NCBI RefSeq assembly: GCF_049195245.1
Contig: NZ_JBMIRR010000027.1
Coordinates: 248,001 to 312,000 of the forward strand
Origin: Arenimonas sp049195245
GTDB taxonomy: Bacteria; Pseudomonadota; Gammaproteobacteria; Xanthomonadales; Xanthomonadaceae
Direction of reading: 5' to 3'
DNA length: 64,000 bases
The position numbers and the translations under genes are program-made. The notes under the pieces are model-generated. The model worked only from the letters and a program-made list of their open reading frames with translations, did no database searches and had not been told where the DNA came from. Within the stretch, counting starts at the first letter, position 1, and each line of letters starts with the position of its first letter. This document shows, piece after piece, positions 45,361 through 54,159 of the stretch.

Positions 45361-48348
45361 ATGACCCTGCCCAGCTACGACCAAGTATTGGACATCACCG
45401 ACCGTTTCGCCGAGACGCTTCGACAGAGCCGGAAGAAGAGGGCTGCCCAGCCGTCCGAGAAGACTGCTGCCGTTCCCGACGGCTCCGCTGCCAAGAAGCG
45501 ATCGGTCGCGGATGTGCTCCCGAGAACTCCGTCATCGAAAGATGCTGTTTTCATCGAAACAATGAAGCGCTTCGACAACATCGTCGGGCGTTTTGACAGC
45601 CTGGAGAAGGTTCCGCATCGCGAACTACGCGCACCTGAAGCGGAAGACGAAGCCGAGCATTTGCGTGAGCACGGCGCAGTGTTGCGGGAGGATGGGCAGT
45701 GGATAGTCCCTGACAATGTGCCCCTTGGTGAGCACTTCGAGCCGTTCTACCCCGACGTGCCCGAGGACCTGCGCGACCGCACCCCGCGGCTGTTGACCAC
45801 GCGGAACGGCCGGTCCGTCGCTAGCTATGTGCTCCCCGAAGACCGGGCTAAGGGCGCCGACAGCACCGCCACGTCGCTGATGTATGGCGGCATCGTGTTG
45901 GTCGCCGCGCTCTGCTACCTGGCCAGCGCGATCTGGGCTCCCCTCGGAGTGCTGATGCTGCTGGGTTTCATTCCGTTCACGATCGCGCTCGCACAAGGCG
46001 AGGGCCCGCTGGAGGCAGCCAAGAGCCTGGTTCTGCTGGGCCTGGCGCCGCTGTCCCTCGCATCTGGGTTTTCCATGCTCGCGGCCAAGCAAGCAAAGAG
46101 CCAGATACCAAGCCAGTTCACAAACCAGGTGTCGAACATGTCGCCCGAGACCATGGACGTCATGGGCATTGGCGGAGGCATTTCATTCCTCTTGCTCGCG
46201 ATGGTCGCTGCATTCCTGTTCACCCTGTTCGACAAGAACGCCCAGGACGGGGTCATCGGCAGCACGTTTCAGAAGTTCAAGGCCATCGTGAAGTGGGCGA
46301 TCGTCATCGGCGCGGCCTACTACGCCGTGTCCTTCCTGCCTAAGCAGATGCAGCCGTTCTTCTTCTTGGCGCTTCCAGCTCTCTACCCGATGATCTACAC
46401 GAACGCCAACTACATCCGCCGGGCCAAATACCTGAAGGAGCACGGGGAACGCTTCAACCTGGGTCGCGTGGGTCGACTGACCGACGTGCACGTGAAGCCC
46501 AAGCAGATGCAGGCCATCAAGGCCTTCCAGGACAAGTCTCCGCTCATGGAGATTGGCACATCTACGGGATGGCTCACCAAGAAGCATTTCCCCTACGCGC
46601 CCGACGCGGGTGTGCGGATGTGCGTGTCTGCCTACGACCTCTACATGCACATGTTGGCGTTCGGCAACACCGGCATGGGTAAGTCAACGTGTGTTGCCCG
46701 TCCCATGGCCAAGCAATGGGTCGAAAGCCGCGTCGGTGGGTTCCTGTGCCTGGACGGTAAGGGCTCCCTGCCCGGCGAGCTGTCGTCGTTAATCGACGTG
46801 ATGATCAAGCCGGGCGTGGACTTCGCGCCCTTCCAAGGTCTCGACGGCCACGGCATCTCGACGGCTCTCAACTCGACGGCCAGGGCTGGCGGTGGCGGCA
46901 ATCCGGCGCACCAAGTCTGGGAGCTTGGCGCTGACGATTACGTGGTGCGTTGCAACCTTTTGTTCGAGGCCCTGCACAAACACGAGAAGGCCTACATCCA
47001 GCATGCGTTCGACATGACGCGGCTCAAGCAGCTGGACATCGACAGCGGCATCGTTGAGATCGCGCGGCTGGAGAGGCGCGGTGAAGACACGGGCACCGCA
47101 CGAGCACGTCTGGAGCAGGACCGCGCCGATTACGCCAACTGGGCAGTCATTCGGGACGGCTCTCGCAAGTGGCTTTGGAACGTCGACACCCTTAGTAAAG
47201 TCATCAACATGGTCAACTCGCCGGTCAAGGGAGCGCAGGGCTGGGAAGCCGGCCCGCTGTTGGCGGCCGCGGTCCAGTTCTTGGGCTACGAGAAGGATCC
47301 CGCCCAAGCCGCCAAGCGTCGCGCCAATCAGCCTGCGACTATTCACCCCGAGATCGGCAAGCAGAGCCTGCTGGACGATGCGTTGGAGTTCGTTCTCCAT
47401 ACCTGGCCCTCCTATGAGCCCCAGCAGCGGTCTTCGTTCTTCTTGAACGTAAACCAACGCGTGCTGCCCATCACCAACGGGCCTTACCTGGTGGGCAAGG
47501 ACGGCAAGCACTGGAAGACCTTGGAGACGGGCGTGGACGCGGGCGCGTGCCTGTATGGCAAGGCGGTTGGCGTGGATCTGCCCGAAGAGCGGCACCAGCG
47601 CGCCGGCGTGCTAATCGCGGCGCTGGTCAAGCAGCGTATCTACAACACCGTGGCCTTGCGCGGCGGCAACCCGGACTGGGAGAAGGAAGGCCAGACGCCA
47701 ATGATGGTCATGATGGACGAGTGCCAGGACCTGATCACCGACGCTGAACGAAACCTCCTGCCGAAATGCCGGAGCCTCAAGATGGCTGTGGTGGCCTTGA
47801 CACAGAACTGGGAGGGCTTGGAGAACAAGCTGGGGAACGAGATGAAGGCGCTGCAGTTCTGCCTTACCTTCCAGAACTACGTCCTGATGCGGAGCAGCCC
47901 GAAGACCTACCGTTTCTTCGAGGACAGGTTGGGCACGGCGCAGATGCTGGCTTACGAAGAGCCGACGGTTGGCCTGGACATGCACGGCGGCGTCATGGCC
48001 CTGCAAGCCAGCCCGCTCAACGACCCGAACCACCCGAACCGCTCTGCCATGCGGCAAATGGAGCGTCAGGGCGCTGGCAGGCTCGTCGTGCAGACGCACG
48101 CCGGGGCTGCGGGCCAGGGTTGGCAGGGCCACGCGTTGCGCAACATCGACGACAGCACGCTGACCAAGCACATCGTGGTGCCCCAGGGCGGCAAGCTGAA
48201 GATGCAGCCGATTTTCCTCCCCGAGGAATACTCCGCGCTGACCACCTTCGGCCAAGCCATCGTCATCCTCAACCGGGCAGGCGAACGCCGCATCGACGTG
48301 GCGACGCTGAACCCCATTGGGGCGGATGAGCTGCGAAAGGTCGCCTGA
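45361..48348 (+). CDS. Large polytopic membrane ATPase, coupling-protein-like
   Basis: A 995-residue protein. The N-terminal third has five or so membrane helices (GGIVLVAALCYLASAIWAPL through FLALPALYPMIYT, about 170-350). The FtsK/VirD4-like motor follows: Walker A AFGNTGMGKSTC (about 435) and Walker B PMMVMMDECQDLI (about 780), then VVALTQNWEGLENKLGNEMK in the position of the motif with the sensor Gln. Such ATPases pump DNA or protein at the membrane in conjugation. It differs from the second motor at 50976 in size and membrane topology, so the element carries two motors. VirB4-type assignment is less likely. Confidence 0.75.
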   Translation: MTLPSYDQVLDITDRFAETLRQSRKKRAAQPSEKTAAVPDGSAAKKRSVADVLPRTPSSKDAVFIETMKRFDNIVGRFDSLEKVPHRELRAPEAEDEAEHLREHGAVLREDGQWIVPDNVPLGEHFEPFYPDVPEDLRDRTPRLLTTRNGRSVASYVLPEDRAKGADSTATSLMYGGIVLVAALCYLASAIWAPLGVLMLLGFIPFTIALAQGEGPLEAAKSLVLLGLAPLSLASGFSMLAAKQAKSQIPSQFTNQVSNMSPETMDVMGIGGGISFLLLAMVAAFLFTLFDKNAQDGVIGSTFQKFKAIVKWAIVIGAAYYAVSFLPKQMQPFFFLALPALYPMIYTNANYIRRAKYLKEHGERFNLGRVGRLTDVHVKPKQMQAIKAFQDKSPLMEIGTSTGWLTKKHFPYAPDAGVRMCVSAYDLYMHMLAFGNTGMGKSTCVARPMAKQWVESRVGGFLCLDGKGSLPGELSSLIDVMIKPGVDFAPFQGLDGHGISTALNSTARAGGGGNPAHQVWELGADDYVVRCNLLFEALHKHEKAYIQHAFDMTRLKQLDIDSGIVEIARLERRGEDTGTARARLEQDRADYANWAVIRDGSRKWLWNVDTLSKVINMVNSPVKGAQGWEAGPLLAAAVQFLGYEKDPAQAAKRRANQPATIHPEIGKQSLLDDALEFVLHTWPSYEPQQRSSFFLNVNQRVLPITNGPYLVGKDGKHWKTLETGVDAGACLYGKAVGVDLPEERHQRAGVLIAALVKQRIYNTVALRGGNPDWEKEGQTPMMVMMDECQDLITDAERNLLPKCRSLKMAVVALTQNWEGLENKLGNEMKALQFCLTFQNYVLMRSSPKTYRFFEDRLGTAQMLAYEEPTVGLDMHGGVMALQASPLNDPNHPNRSAMRQMERQGAGRLVVQTHAGAAGQGWQGHALRNIDDSTLTKHIVVPQGGKLKMQPIFLPEEYSALTTFGQAIVILNRAGERRIDVATLNPIGADELRKVA

Positions 48349-48375
48349 CTTAGATCGGGCTGCAGGAAGGTATAC

Positions 48376-48420
48376 GGGGGGCGAGCAATCGCCCCCCTTG
48401 CCATTCCGCCGGTTTGTAGG
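48376..48420 (+). promoter_or_regulatory. Strong hairpin followed by partial promoter/operator
   Basis: GGGGGGCGA-GCAA-TCGCCCCCC (48376-48397) is a 9-bp stem with a GNRA-type loop but no T run. It is followed at once by TTGCCATTCCGCC (48398) and TTTGTAGG (48413-48420), matching the -35 and left operator arm of the shared family; the right arm is degenerate. It lies between the ATPase gene and the gene at 48453. Confidence 0.5.
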
Positions 48421-48452
48421 ACCTTGGGTTCACCCCCCAACGGAGAACCCAC

Positions 48453-49490
48453 GTGGCCAACACAAACAACCCTAACGACCAAGAACGCCTGACGATGGAA
48501 GACGACGCTTTCCGTCGTTCGATGCGCGAGCGCCAGGACCCGCAAGCCAAGGCCTGGGTCGCGCTCGATGGCAAAGCCGAGGCGCTCGAGGACCAGGTCG
48601 GGCGCGGCACGCGCGAGGTGGATCGGCGGGCAAGCAGCGTGTTTGAGATCGAGCGCGATATGACCGACGCCCGCACCGCGCGTGACGACTTCCGGGCGGA
48701 GAACGAACGGCCGGGCCTGCTCTCCGGCGAGCGCAAGCAATGGGACGAGCGCTACCAGGGCCTGGAAGGAAACGTCGCCGGGCTGCAGAAGGACTTCACC
48801 GAGGCCGTGAGCAAGGCCTCGCCCGAGGAACTCGATGCGCTCCAGGCCCAGATCGGTCAGAGGCGGGACGAGCTGGTGAAGACCATCGAAGTGCGCCAGG
48901 GCATCGCGCGCTTGCCCAGTGAACAGGGTCAGGGCGAGGACCTGCACGCCCAGGTGGCGGAAGGTATGGACACGCCGTTGCTGGAGCGCCGCGGCCAGCG
49001 CGGCGGGAGCCAGCAAGAAGACGAGCGCGGCCAGGGCGAGGGTGCCGCTTCCGGCGGCTCGTATCGCCAGCGTCCCAACTTCGGCGCCTACGCCACCACG
49101 GTGGATGAGGCGACCGAGCGCAAGCAGCTCGAGGAAGACCAGCGCACGCTCCACCAGCAGCTTGGCCAGCCGGCGACGGATGCCCAGGTGCAGCGCTTCG
49201 AGCGGGAGCGCACCGAGCGCCAGGAGCAGGAGCGGCAACAGGCGAACCAGGCGGGCAACGGCGCGTCGGCGACGCCTTCCGCAGATGCGCCCACAGCCAA
49301 GCGCGGCGTTGAGGCTGCAGGGCAAGCGGTGCAGGAGGACTTGAGCGTGCAGGCCGCGGCTGCGATCGCACCTCCACTCTCGGAACTCCGGGCGGCGCGC
49401 ACTGAGAAGCAAGCCCAGGCCGACCAGGGGCAAGCGCAAGGAACGCAGCACAAGCGCGACTGGGGCCAGGAAAGCGGGCAGGGGATGTAA
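48453..49490 (+). CDS. Hydrophilic coiled-coil protein, Gln/Glu-rich
   Basis: A 345-residue highly charged protein with no hydrophobic segment. Heptad-like stretches (QWDERYQGLEGNVAGLQKDF; RKQLEEDQRTLHQQLGQP) are separated by Gly/Gln/Ala low-complexity regions. GTG start with CGGAGAACC upstream. Probably a structural or adaptor protein in the cytoplasm. Terminated at 49504. Confidence 0.6.
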   Translation: MANTNNPNDQERLTMEDDAFRRSMRERQDPQAKAWVALDGKAEALEDQVGRGTREVDRRASSVFEIERDMTDARTARDDFRAENERPGLLSGERKQWDERYQGLEGNVAGLQKDFTEAVSKASPEELDALQAQIGQRRDELVKTIEVRQGIARLPSEQGQGEDLHAQVAEGMDTPLLERRGQRGGSQQEDERGQGEGAASGGSYRQRPNFGAYATTVDEATERKQLEEDQRTLHQQLGQPATDAQVQRFERERTERQEQERQQANQAGNGASATPSADAPTAKRGVEAAGQAVQEDLSVQAAAAIAPPLSELRAARTEKQAQADQGQAQGTQHKRDWGQESGQGM

Positions 49491-49503
49491 GCAAGCAGCG
49501 AAG

Positions 49504-49531
49504 AAAAGCCCCGAGAAATCGGGGCTTTTTT
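49504..49531 (+). terminator. Rho-independent terminator
   Basis: AAAAGCCCCGA-GAAA-TCGGGGCTTTTTT: an 11-bp stem, tetraloop and T run. Confidence 0.92.
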
Positions 49532-49554
49532 AGTCCTGTGTGCAGGCGTCGAGG

Positions 49555-49606
49555 TTGCCAAACCGCCGCTTTCTGCTTTGCTGAATGTGTAGGTCGCACC
49601 TACACA
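49555..49606 (+). promoter_or_regulatory. Promoter with the best palindromic operator
   Basis: TTGCCA (49555), 16-bp spacer, TTTGCT (49577-49582), GAA, then TGTGTAGG-TCGCA-CCTACACA (49586-49606); the inner T and A extend each arm to nine bases. Same geometry as the copy at 32747-32798. It drives the lipoprotein-to-coupling-protein operon. Confidence 0.78.
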
Positions 49607-49631
49607 TAAATCCCAACCAAGGAGAACCAGT

Positions 49632-49877
49632 TTGAAGATTGCGATTGCCCTCATTGCCTTGCTTTCCTTGGCGGGCTGCACCAACAAAGAAGACGCCGAG
49701 CGCGCTCTGACGGCAGAGGGATTTACCGACATTCAAGTGGTCGGATACGACTGGTTTGGGTGCAGCGAAGACGATTGGTATGCAACCAAGTTCACGGCAA
49801 CCAACCGCGACGGCAAACCAGTTCAGGGAACGGTGTGCAGTGGCTTCTTCATGAAAAGCGCGACCGTTCGCTGGTAA
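49632..49877 (+). CDS. Small lipoprotein
   Basis: An 81-residue lipoprotein: MKIAIALIALLSLAGC ends in a good lipobox (LAGC), and the mature part carries two Cys. TTG start with GGAGAACC upstream. Entry-exclusion and transfer lipoproteins have this size, but the sequence gives no proof. Confidence 0.65.
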   Translation: MKIAIALIALLSLAGCTNKEDAERALTAEGFTDIQVVGYDWFGCSEDDWYATKFTATNRDGKPVQGTVCSGFFMKSATVRW

Positions 49878-49915
49878 GCGAAACACAACTCCACCCCCGA
49901 CCAAGGAGCCCCCCG

Positions 49916-50782
49916 ATGAAACATCTCACGCTGTTGCTGTCCCTACTTTTCGCCGCGTTGCCCACGGTAGCTCTCGCCGGCGCCACCCCCGTAGACCGCT
50001 TGAGCTTCGGCGCCCCTGTCTCGCACGCGCCGCTCTACGACGCGCTCCAGGACGCCAACTGGTTCGAGCCTCTCACCGACCTGGGGGACGCGGCTCGCAA
50101 CCTCACCAGCCTGGACGCGACCCTGCCGGCCCCCGTGGCCCGCCGCGCGATGGACGCCGTGTTGTGCGCCCAGGACCAGGGCCTGGTGGTCGAGAAGCTC
50201 TTGCTCGTGGACATGGCCGCCCCGGCATCCACGCCGCGCCTCTGGGCGTTTGACTTGAGCGACGCAGACAAGCCGCGCCTGGTCCTGCGCGACTACGTGG
50301 CGCATGGGGCCGGGTCCGACCCGAACCGAGACGGACGGGCCGAGAAGTTTTCCAACAGGCCGAACTCCCACATGACCTCCTTGGGCCTCTACAAGGTTGC
50401 CGAGCGCTACCACGGCAAGAGCGGCTGGTCCCGGCGCCTGGACGGGCTGTTCGCTCGCTTCAACGGCAAGGCCCGCGAGCGCGCCGTGGTCATGCACCCG
50501 GCGACCTACGTGCGTCCCGGCCGCGTGGGCCGCAGCCAGGGTTGCCCCGCTGTCAGCCAGGCCACGATGGACCGGCTGGAAAAGGCAGGACTGACAAACG
50601 CGGTGCTCTGGATCGACGCGGAAGACAAGGATCTCGAAGCCGCGGTCGCCGAGTGCTCCCAGAAGCGAAAGGGCGAAGGCCTGGCCCGCACCGGCGTGGA
50701 AGCGTGGAGCTTGGCCACCTACACCTGCCCAGCGCCGTTCGGCATTGACACGGCGGCGCTTGACCGTAGCTTCATGGGATGA
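49916..50782 (+). CDS. Exported L,D-transpeptidase-like murein enzyme
   Basis: A 288-residue protein with a signal peptide (KHLTLLLSLLFAALPTVALA). Its core matches the YkuD_2 (murein L,D-transpeptidase catalytic-like) family: SHMTSLGLYKVAERYHG, then ERAVVMHPATYV, then RVGRSQGCPAVS with the His and the catalytic Cys. Acts on peptidoglycan in the periplasm. In a transfer operon it could open or remodel the wall for the channel, as lytic transglycosylases usually do. ATG 49916 has CAAGGAG upstream. Confidence 0.78.
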   Translation: MKHLTLLLSLLFAALPTVALAGATPVDRLSFGAPVSHAPLYDALQDANWFEPLTDLGDAARNLTSLDATLPAPVARRAMDAVLCAQDQGLVVEKLLLVDMAAPASTPRLWAFDLSDADKPRLVLRDYVAHGAGSDPNRDGRAEKFSNRPNSHMTSLGLYKVAERYHGKSGWSRRLDGLFARFNGKARERAVVMHPATYVRPGRVGRSQGCPAVSQATMDRLEKAGLTNAVLWIDAEDKDLEAAVAECSQKRKGEGLARTGVEAWSLATYTCPAPFGIDTAALDRSFMG

Positions 50783-50970
50783 GGAAGCCGCCCGCAAAAA
50801 CTAAAAGACCAGTGCGCAGCGAGCGGCTGGAAGCGAAAGTCGATCCGCGGCTCTACGCGGCCGTGGAAGCGTTTGCCATCGCCAAGGGCCACACGCTGTC
50901 GAGCGCCGTCTACGCCATCCTGCTTGACTGGCAGAAGCTCGAGCGCCACCGCGCCGCCCGCCGAGGCTGA
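50779..50970 (+). CDS. Small basic RHH-type protein, TrwA-like position
   Basis: A 63-residue basic protein: a Lys/Arg-rich start, RLEAKVDPRLYAAVEAFAIA, then HTLSSAVYAILLDW, the RHH pattern. It overlaps the preceding stop and sits five bases before the coupling-protein gene, as trwA precedes trwB in IncW plasmid R388. Likely an oriT-binding relaxosome accessory or operon repressor. Confidence 0.65.
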   Translation: MRKPPAKTKRPVRSERLEAKVDPRLYAAVEAFAIAKGHTLSSAVYAILLDWQKLERHRAARRG

Positions 50971-50975
50971 CCGAC

Positions 50976-52799
50976 GTGGCCAAGGTCTACGACGCCTTCG
51001 GCCCGGTGCCGGCCCACGTCGCCCCCAGCACCCTGGTGCGCCGGTGGGACCAAGCATTGCTCGCCGCAGGCGCCACGGTCCTGCTGCTCTGGGCCCTGGG
51101 CTTGGCCATTGGCCTTGCGTTCCCCGGCCCCTGGCTGGGGCCATACTTCCATCACTTCATTGCCGCGCCGCAGACGATGCTGCACTACGCCACGGTGGGT
51201 ATGTCCTTCAAGGCCCAGGCACGTGCTTACCTGGTCAGTATCTCGCCCATGGAAGCCTCTGCAGCCCTTCGCGTGGGCTTGCCCCTGCTGCTCGCCGTGC
51301 TAGCCGGGGCGTGGGTGTTCCGCCGCGGCCTAGTGCCCAGTTCAAACACTTGGCACCTGTCCGGCCCGCGCTTGCTCGAGGGCAAGGAGGCTCTAGTGGA
51401 AGCCCGCCTCCGCAGCCTGACCCCCGAGCAGCAGAAAGCCGATCCGCTCCACCTTGCCGTGCATCCGGCCCTGGTGTGGCCGAAGAAGCATTGGAGCCGG
51501 CATGGTTTTCTCTACGGCAGCGTGGGCAGCGGCAAGACGCAGGTCCTTCTCCCCATCGTCGAGCAAATCATCGCGCGCAATCAGAAGCTGTTCCTGTATG
51601 ACGTCAAGGGCGACTTTACCGCCGCGTTCCGGCGTCCCATCATCGTCTCGCCGTTCGACCGCCGCTCGTATGTCTGGGACATCGGCAAAGACGTGCGCAC
51701 GCCGACGCAGGCCGCGGCGTTTGCCGCCTCGCTGATCCCCGAGGACACCGGCAACGGCAGGTTCTGGTCCCAGGCGGCGCAACAACTGTTGACCGGCGCC
51801 ATTCGCTTCCTCCAGAACACCAAGGGCACGGAGTGGGGTTGGAAAGACTTGGCCGATGCCGTGGCGCGCGGAGCGCCCGAGATGCTTGTGCTGATCCAGG
51901 AGCACTACGCCAAAGCCGCGCCGCTCATCGCCAACGCAGAGAGCCAGAGCACCGCCAGCGTGCTGGCCACGTTGGCCGGCTACACCCGCGTCATCGACGA
52001 CCTGGCCCTGGCGTGGCCGCGTCGCAGCAAGCGCTCGTTCTCCATCACCGACTGGATCCAGGACGATTACCACGGGCCAAGCCAGATCATCGTCCAAGCA
52101 GGCGAAGCGCAGCTCACCCGGGCTTACATCGCCGCAATGGTCAACATCGCGGTGCCTTCCATCATCTCGCCTGCTCTGTCGGAGAACGAGGAAGGGCGCG
52201 GCATCCACTTCATCCTCGACGAGCTCCCGAGCCTGGGGGTCATCAACCTGGCCCCGCTCATCGACCGCGGGCGCAGCAAGGGCGTCGTCGTGCTCGCCGC
52301 GTGTCAAGACACGGGCCAGCTCAAGGCTGTCTACGGCGAGCACCAAGCCAAGAGCCTGTTGTCCATGGTGGGCACGCACATCGTTTGCCAGGTGCAAGCC
52401 GGCGAGACACGGGAAGAAGTGGCAAGGCTGCTGGGCAAGAACAAAGTGGCCTGGCGCAACCACGGGGACGGCGCGCACGTGCACGAGGAAAGCCGGGGCG
52501 TGGTGTCGTCCAGCGACCTCACCGACAAGCTCGGTTTCCGCAAGGGCAAGGCCATGGGCCCCTTGGGCTGGGGCATCCGCGCGATCGTCTTCACCAGTGG
52601 CGACCCGCTGTTGCTCGATTTCCCTGGGGTGGAACTGCCCAAGAAGCGCGAAGCCCAGGTTGCGGCCGAGTGGACCCTGAAGCCCGCGGGCGCCCAGGCA
52701 CCGGCTCCGGTCGCGAAGCCCCCGGCCCCGGAACGGCCCGTGGGGCTGTCGCAAGAAGAGCTCCAGCGGGAAATGGAGAGGATTTATGGAGCCGACTGA
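50976..52799 (+). CDS. Type IV coupling protein, TrwB/TraD family
   Basis: A 607-residue DNA-pumping ATPase that links the relaxosome to the mating channel. Two N-terminal membrane helices (about 30-55 and 95-115) precede the motor: Walker A YGSVGSGKTQVLLP (about 181), FLYDVKGDF, Walker B IHFILDELPSLGVI (about 412) and VLAACQDTGQLKAVYG. The C-terminal tail is Pro/Ala-rich. GTG start. Its operon mates are a TrwA-like protein before it and a small acidic protein overlapping its end. The relaxase lies 4 kb downstream. Confidence 0.9.
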   Translation: MAKVYDAFGPVPAHVAPSTLVRRWDQALLAAGATVLLLWALGLAIGLAFPGPWLGPYFHHFIAAPQTMLHYATVGMSFKAQARAYLVSISPMEASAALRVGLPLLLAVLAGAWVFRRGLVPSSNTWHLSGPRLLEGKEALVEARLRSLTPEQQKADPLHLAVHPALVWPKKHWSRHGFLYGSVGSGKTQVLLPIVEQIIARNQKLFLYDVKGDFTAAFRRPIIVSPFDRRSYVWDIGKDVRTPTQAAAFAASLIPEDTGNGRFWSQAAQQLLTGAIRFLQNTKGTEWGWKDLADAVARGAPEMLVLIQEHYAKAAPLIANAESQSTASVLATLAGYTRVIDDLALAWPRRSKRSFSITDWIQDDYHGPSQIIVQAGEAQLTRAYIAAMVNIAVPSIISPALSENEEGRGIHFILDELPSLGVINLAPLIDRGRSKGVVVLAACQDTGQLKAVYGEHQAKSLLSMVGTHIVCQVQAGETREEVARLLGKNKVAWRNHGDGAHVHEESRGVVSSSDLTDKLGFRKGKAMGPLGWGIRAIVFTSGDPLLLDFPGVELPKKREAQVAAEWTLKPAGAQAPAPVAKPPAPERPVGLSQEELQREMERIYGAD

Positions 52800-53160
52800 C
52801 CGCGACCCGGACCGCTTGGACCCCCTGATGGTGCCCATGGGCGCCTTCGAGGCCGAGCTCTACCGCACTGCCCGCGAGGCCCGCCCCGACGGCACCGACG
52901 TCGACGCGCTCCTGGCCGCGCACCGAGCCCGGTTCGGCGAGCCCGAGCAGGTGGCCTACGCGGCGCAGTCCGACACGATGGACGCCCCTTCACCGGCCAT
53001 GGCTCCCCTGACCCTGGCAGAGCTGGAGGCCGTGCACGGGGGCGGGGCGCCGGCCGTGGCGGCCTACCTGGCAGAGCACCGCCAATGGAACCGGCCTGGC
53101 ACCCCTCCAGCCATTTGCCAAACTGGTAAATGCCAGCGTAGAGTGAACCCGGCAGAATGA
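52786..53160 (+). CDS. Hypothetical acidic protein
   Basis: A 124-residue acidic protein (MEPTDRDPDRLDPLMVPMGA...) overlapping the coupling gene end by 14 bases and the regulator start by 4. No domain recognised. The operator at 53113 lies inside its last codons. Confidence 0.55.
   Translation: MEPTDRDPDRLDPLMVPMGAFEAELYRTAREARPDGTDVDALLAAHRARFGEPEQVAYAAQSDTMDAPSPAMAPLTLAELEAVHGGGAPAVAAYLAEHRQWNRPGTPPAICQTGKCQRRVNPAE
53113..53131. promoter_or_regulatory. 19-bp operator 1 of the Xre pair
   Basis: ATTTGCC-AAACT-GGTAAAT. The same half-sites recur at 54160-54178. TTGCCA inside it could serve as a -35 box, with TAGAGT at 53139 as -10. It is 26 bp ahead of the Xre gene, so autoregulation is likely. 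Confidence 0.65.
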
Positions 53161-53510
53161 GCGTTATGCCGTCTGCCAAGCCAACCAAGACCATTTTCGG
53201 TAGCCGATTGCGTGCCGCCCGCGAGGATCGCGGTTGGACGCAGGGCAAACTGGGAGCCGTTGCGCTGGGCATCGAAGACGAGAACAACGGAGCCTCCCGG
53301 ATCTCCCGCTACGAGGGAGGGGACCGGCTGCCCGATCCCGAAACCCTGCAGGCCCTGGCCGATGCACTGGGCATGCCGGCGGTGTATTTCCACGCCACCA
53401 ACGATCTGATGGCCGACATCATCCTCCAGGTGTCCAAACTGCCTCAAAAGAGCCAGAGGCAGGTGCTGGAACACATCAAGGGCTTGGCGGCAAAGCGAAC
53501 GCCGGGCTAG
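53157..53510 (+). CDS. Xre-family transcriptional regulator
   Basis: A 117-residue protein with a Cro/CI-type HTH: FGSRLRAAREDRGWTQGKLG, RISRYEGGDRLPDPETLQAL, ADALGMPAVYF, then a short helical dimerisation tail. Paired identical half-sites flank the gene at 53113 and 54160, making it the obvious binder. It overlaps the preceding gene and ends convergent with the membrane-protein gene. It may have its own promoter within the upstream gene. Confidence 0.85.
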   Translation: MSVMPSAKPTKTIFGSRLRAAREDRGWTQGKLGAVALGIEDENNGASRISRYEGGDRLPDPETLQALADALGMPAVYFHATNDLMADIILQVSKLPQKSQRQVLEHIKGLAAKRTPG

Positions 53511-54091
53511 CCGCCCATCCAGGCCAGCAGGAACGGCGCACCGAGCATGGCAACGACCGACAGAACCACAAGCGCGACCAGTGCAAAACCTAGGATCAAC
53601 ACGATCTTGAGCGCCTTCCAGCCGCCGGCCACCGCGCCGCCCGCCGTGATGGGGCCGCCCACGCCCTGGGCAGCTTCCGGGATACGCGCCGCGGACAGCG
53701 CGCTCCACAGCCAGCCGGTCAGCAAGGGAAGCAGGAACACGCCAAGCATGACCGCGAGCAGCAGCACCTGGCGGCCGTGGCTGTTCACCTGGGCGATGTC
53801 GAGCTTGTAGGCGAACAGGCCCACCACCCACCACGCCAGGCCCAGCACCGCGCCCTTGAAGAACGCGCCGGGTCGGGCCGCCACCTTTTCGGTGGAGCGG
53901 AACCGGGCCACGAGCCAGGCGTATTGCGACGCCTTCTGCAGGCTGATGGCCCACAGCAGGAACAGGAAGCCGAAAACGGTGAAAGCGGCGAAGGCCATCG
54001 TCCAGGAGCGCATCTGCTGGGCACCGGCCAGGAGCACCATGCCGAAGCCGCCGATGAAGATAGTGGGCAGGCCCATGTTCGCTTGGCTCAC
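53507..54091 (-). CDS. Polytopic membrane protein
   Basis: About 194 residues with four or five membrane helices (PTIFIGGFGMVLLAGAQQ; MAFAAFTVFGFLFLLWAISL; AVLGLAWWVVGLFAYKL; VLLLAVMLGVFLLPLLTGWL; VLILGFALVALVVLSVVAML). GTG 54091 has GGGGG upstream; ATG 54076 is the alternative. The operator at 54160 lies in its leader, so the Xre protein probably controls it. Possibly transfer-related, but no family recognised. Confidence 0.6.
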   Translation of the reverse strand: MSQANMGLPTIFIGGFGMVLLAGAQQMRSWTMAFAAFTVFGFLFLLWAISLQKASQYAWLVARFRSTEKVAARPGAFFKGAVLGLAWWVVGLFAYKLDIAQVNSHGRQVLLLAVMLGVFLLPLLTGWLWSALSAARIPEAAQGVGGPITAGGAVAGGWKALKIVLILGFALVALVVLSVVAMLGAPFLLAWMGG

Positions 54092-54159
54092 AGGGCACCC
54101 CCGGTCATGGCACCACGCTGACTGTTCAACACTTCGCACCCCCTCGGGCTGTTTGGTCT

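Noticed and set aside
45361..48348. VirB4-type ATPase
   Set aside because: The many N-terminal membrane helices and the motif order fit a VirD4/FtsK-like motor better than VirB4; the call is left as coupling-protein-like.
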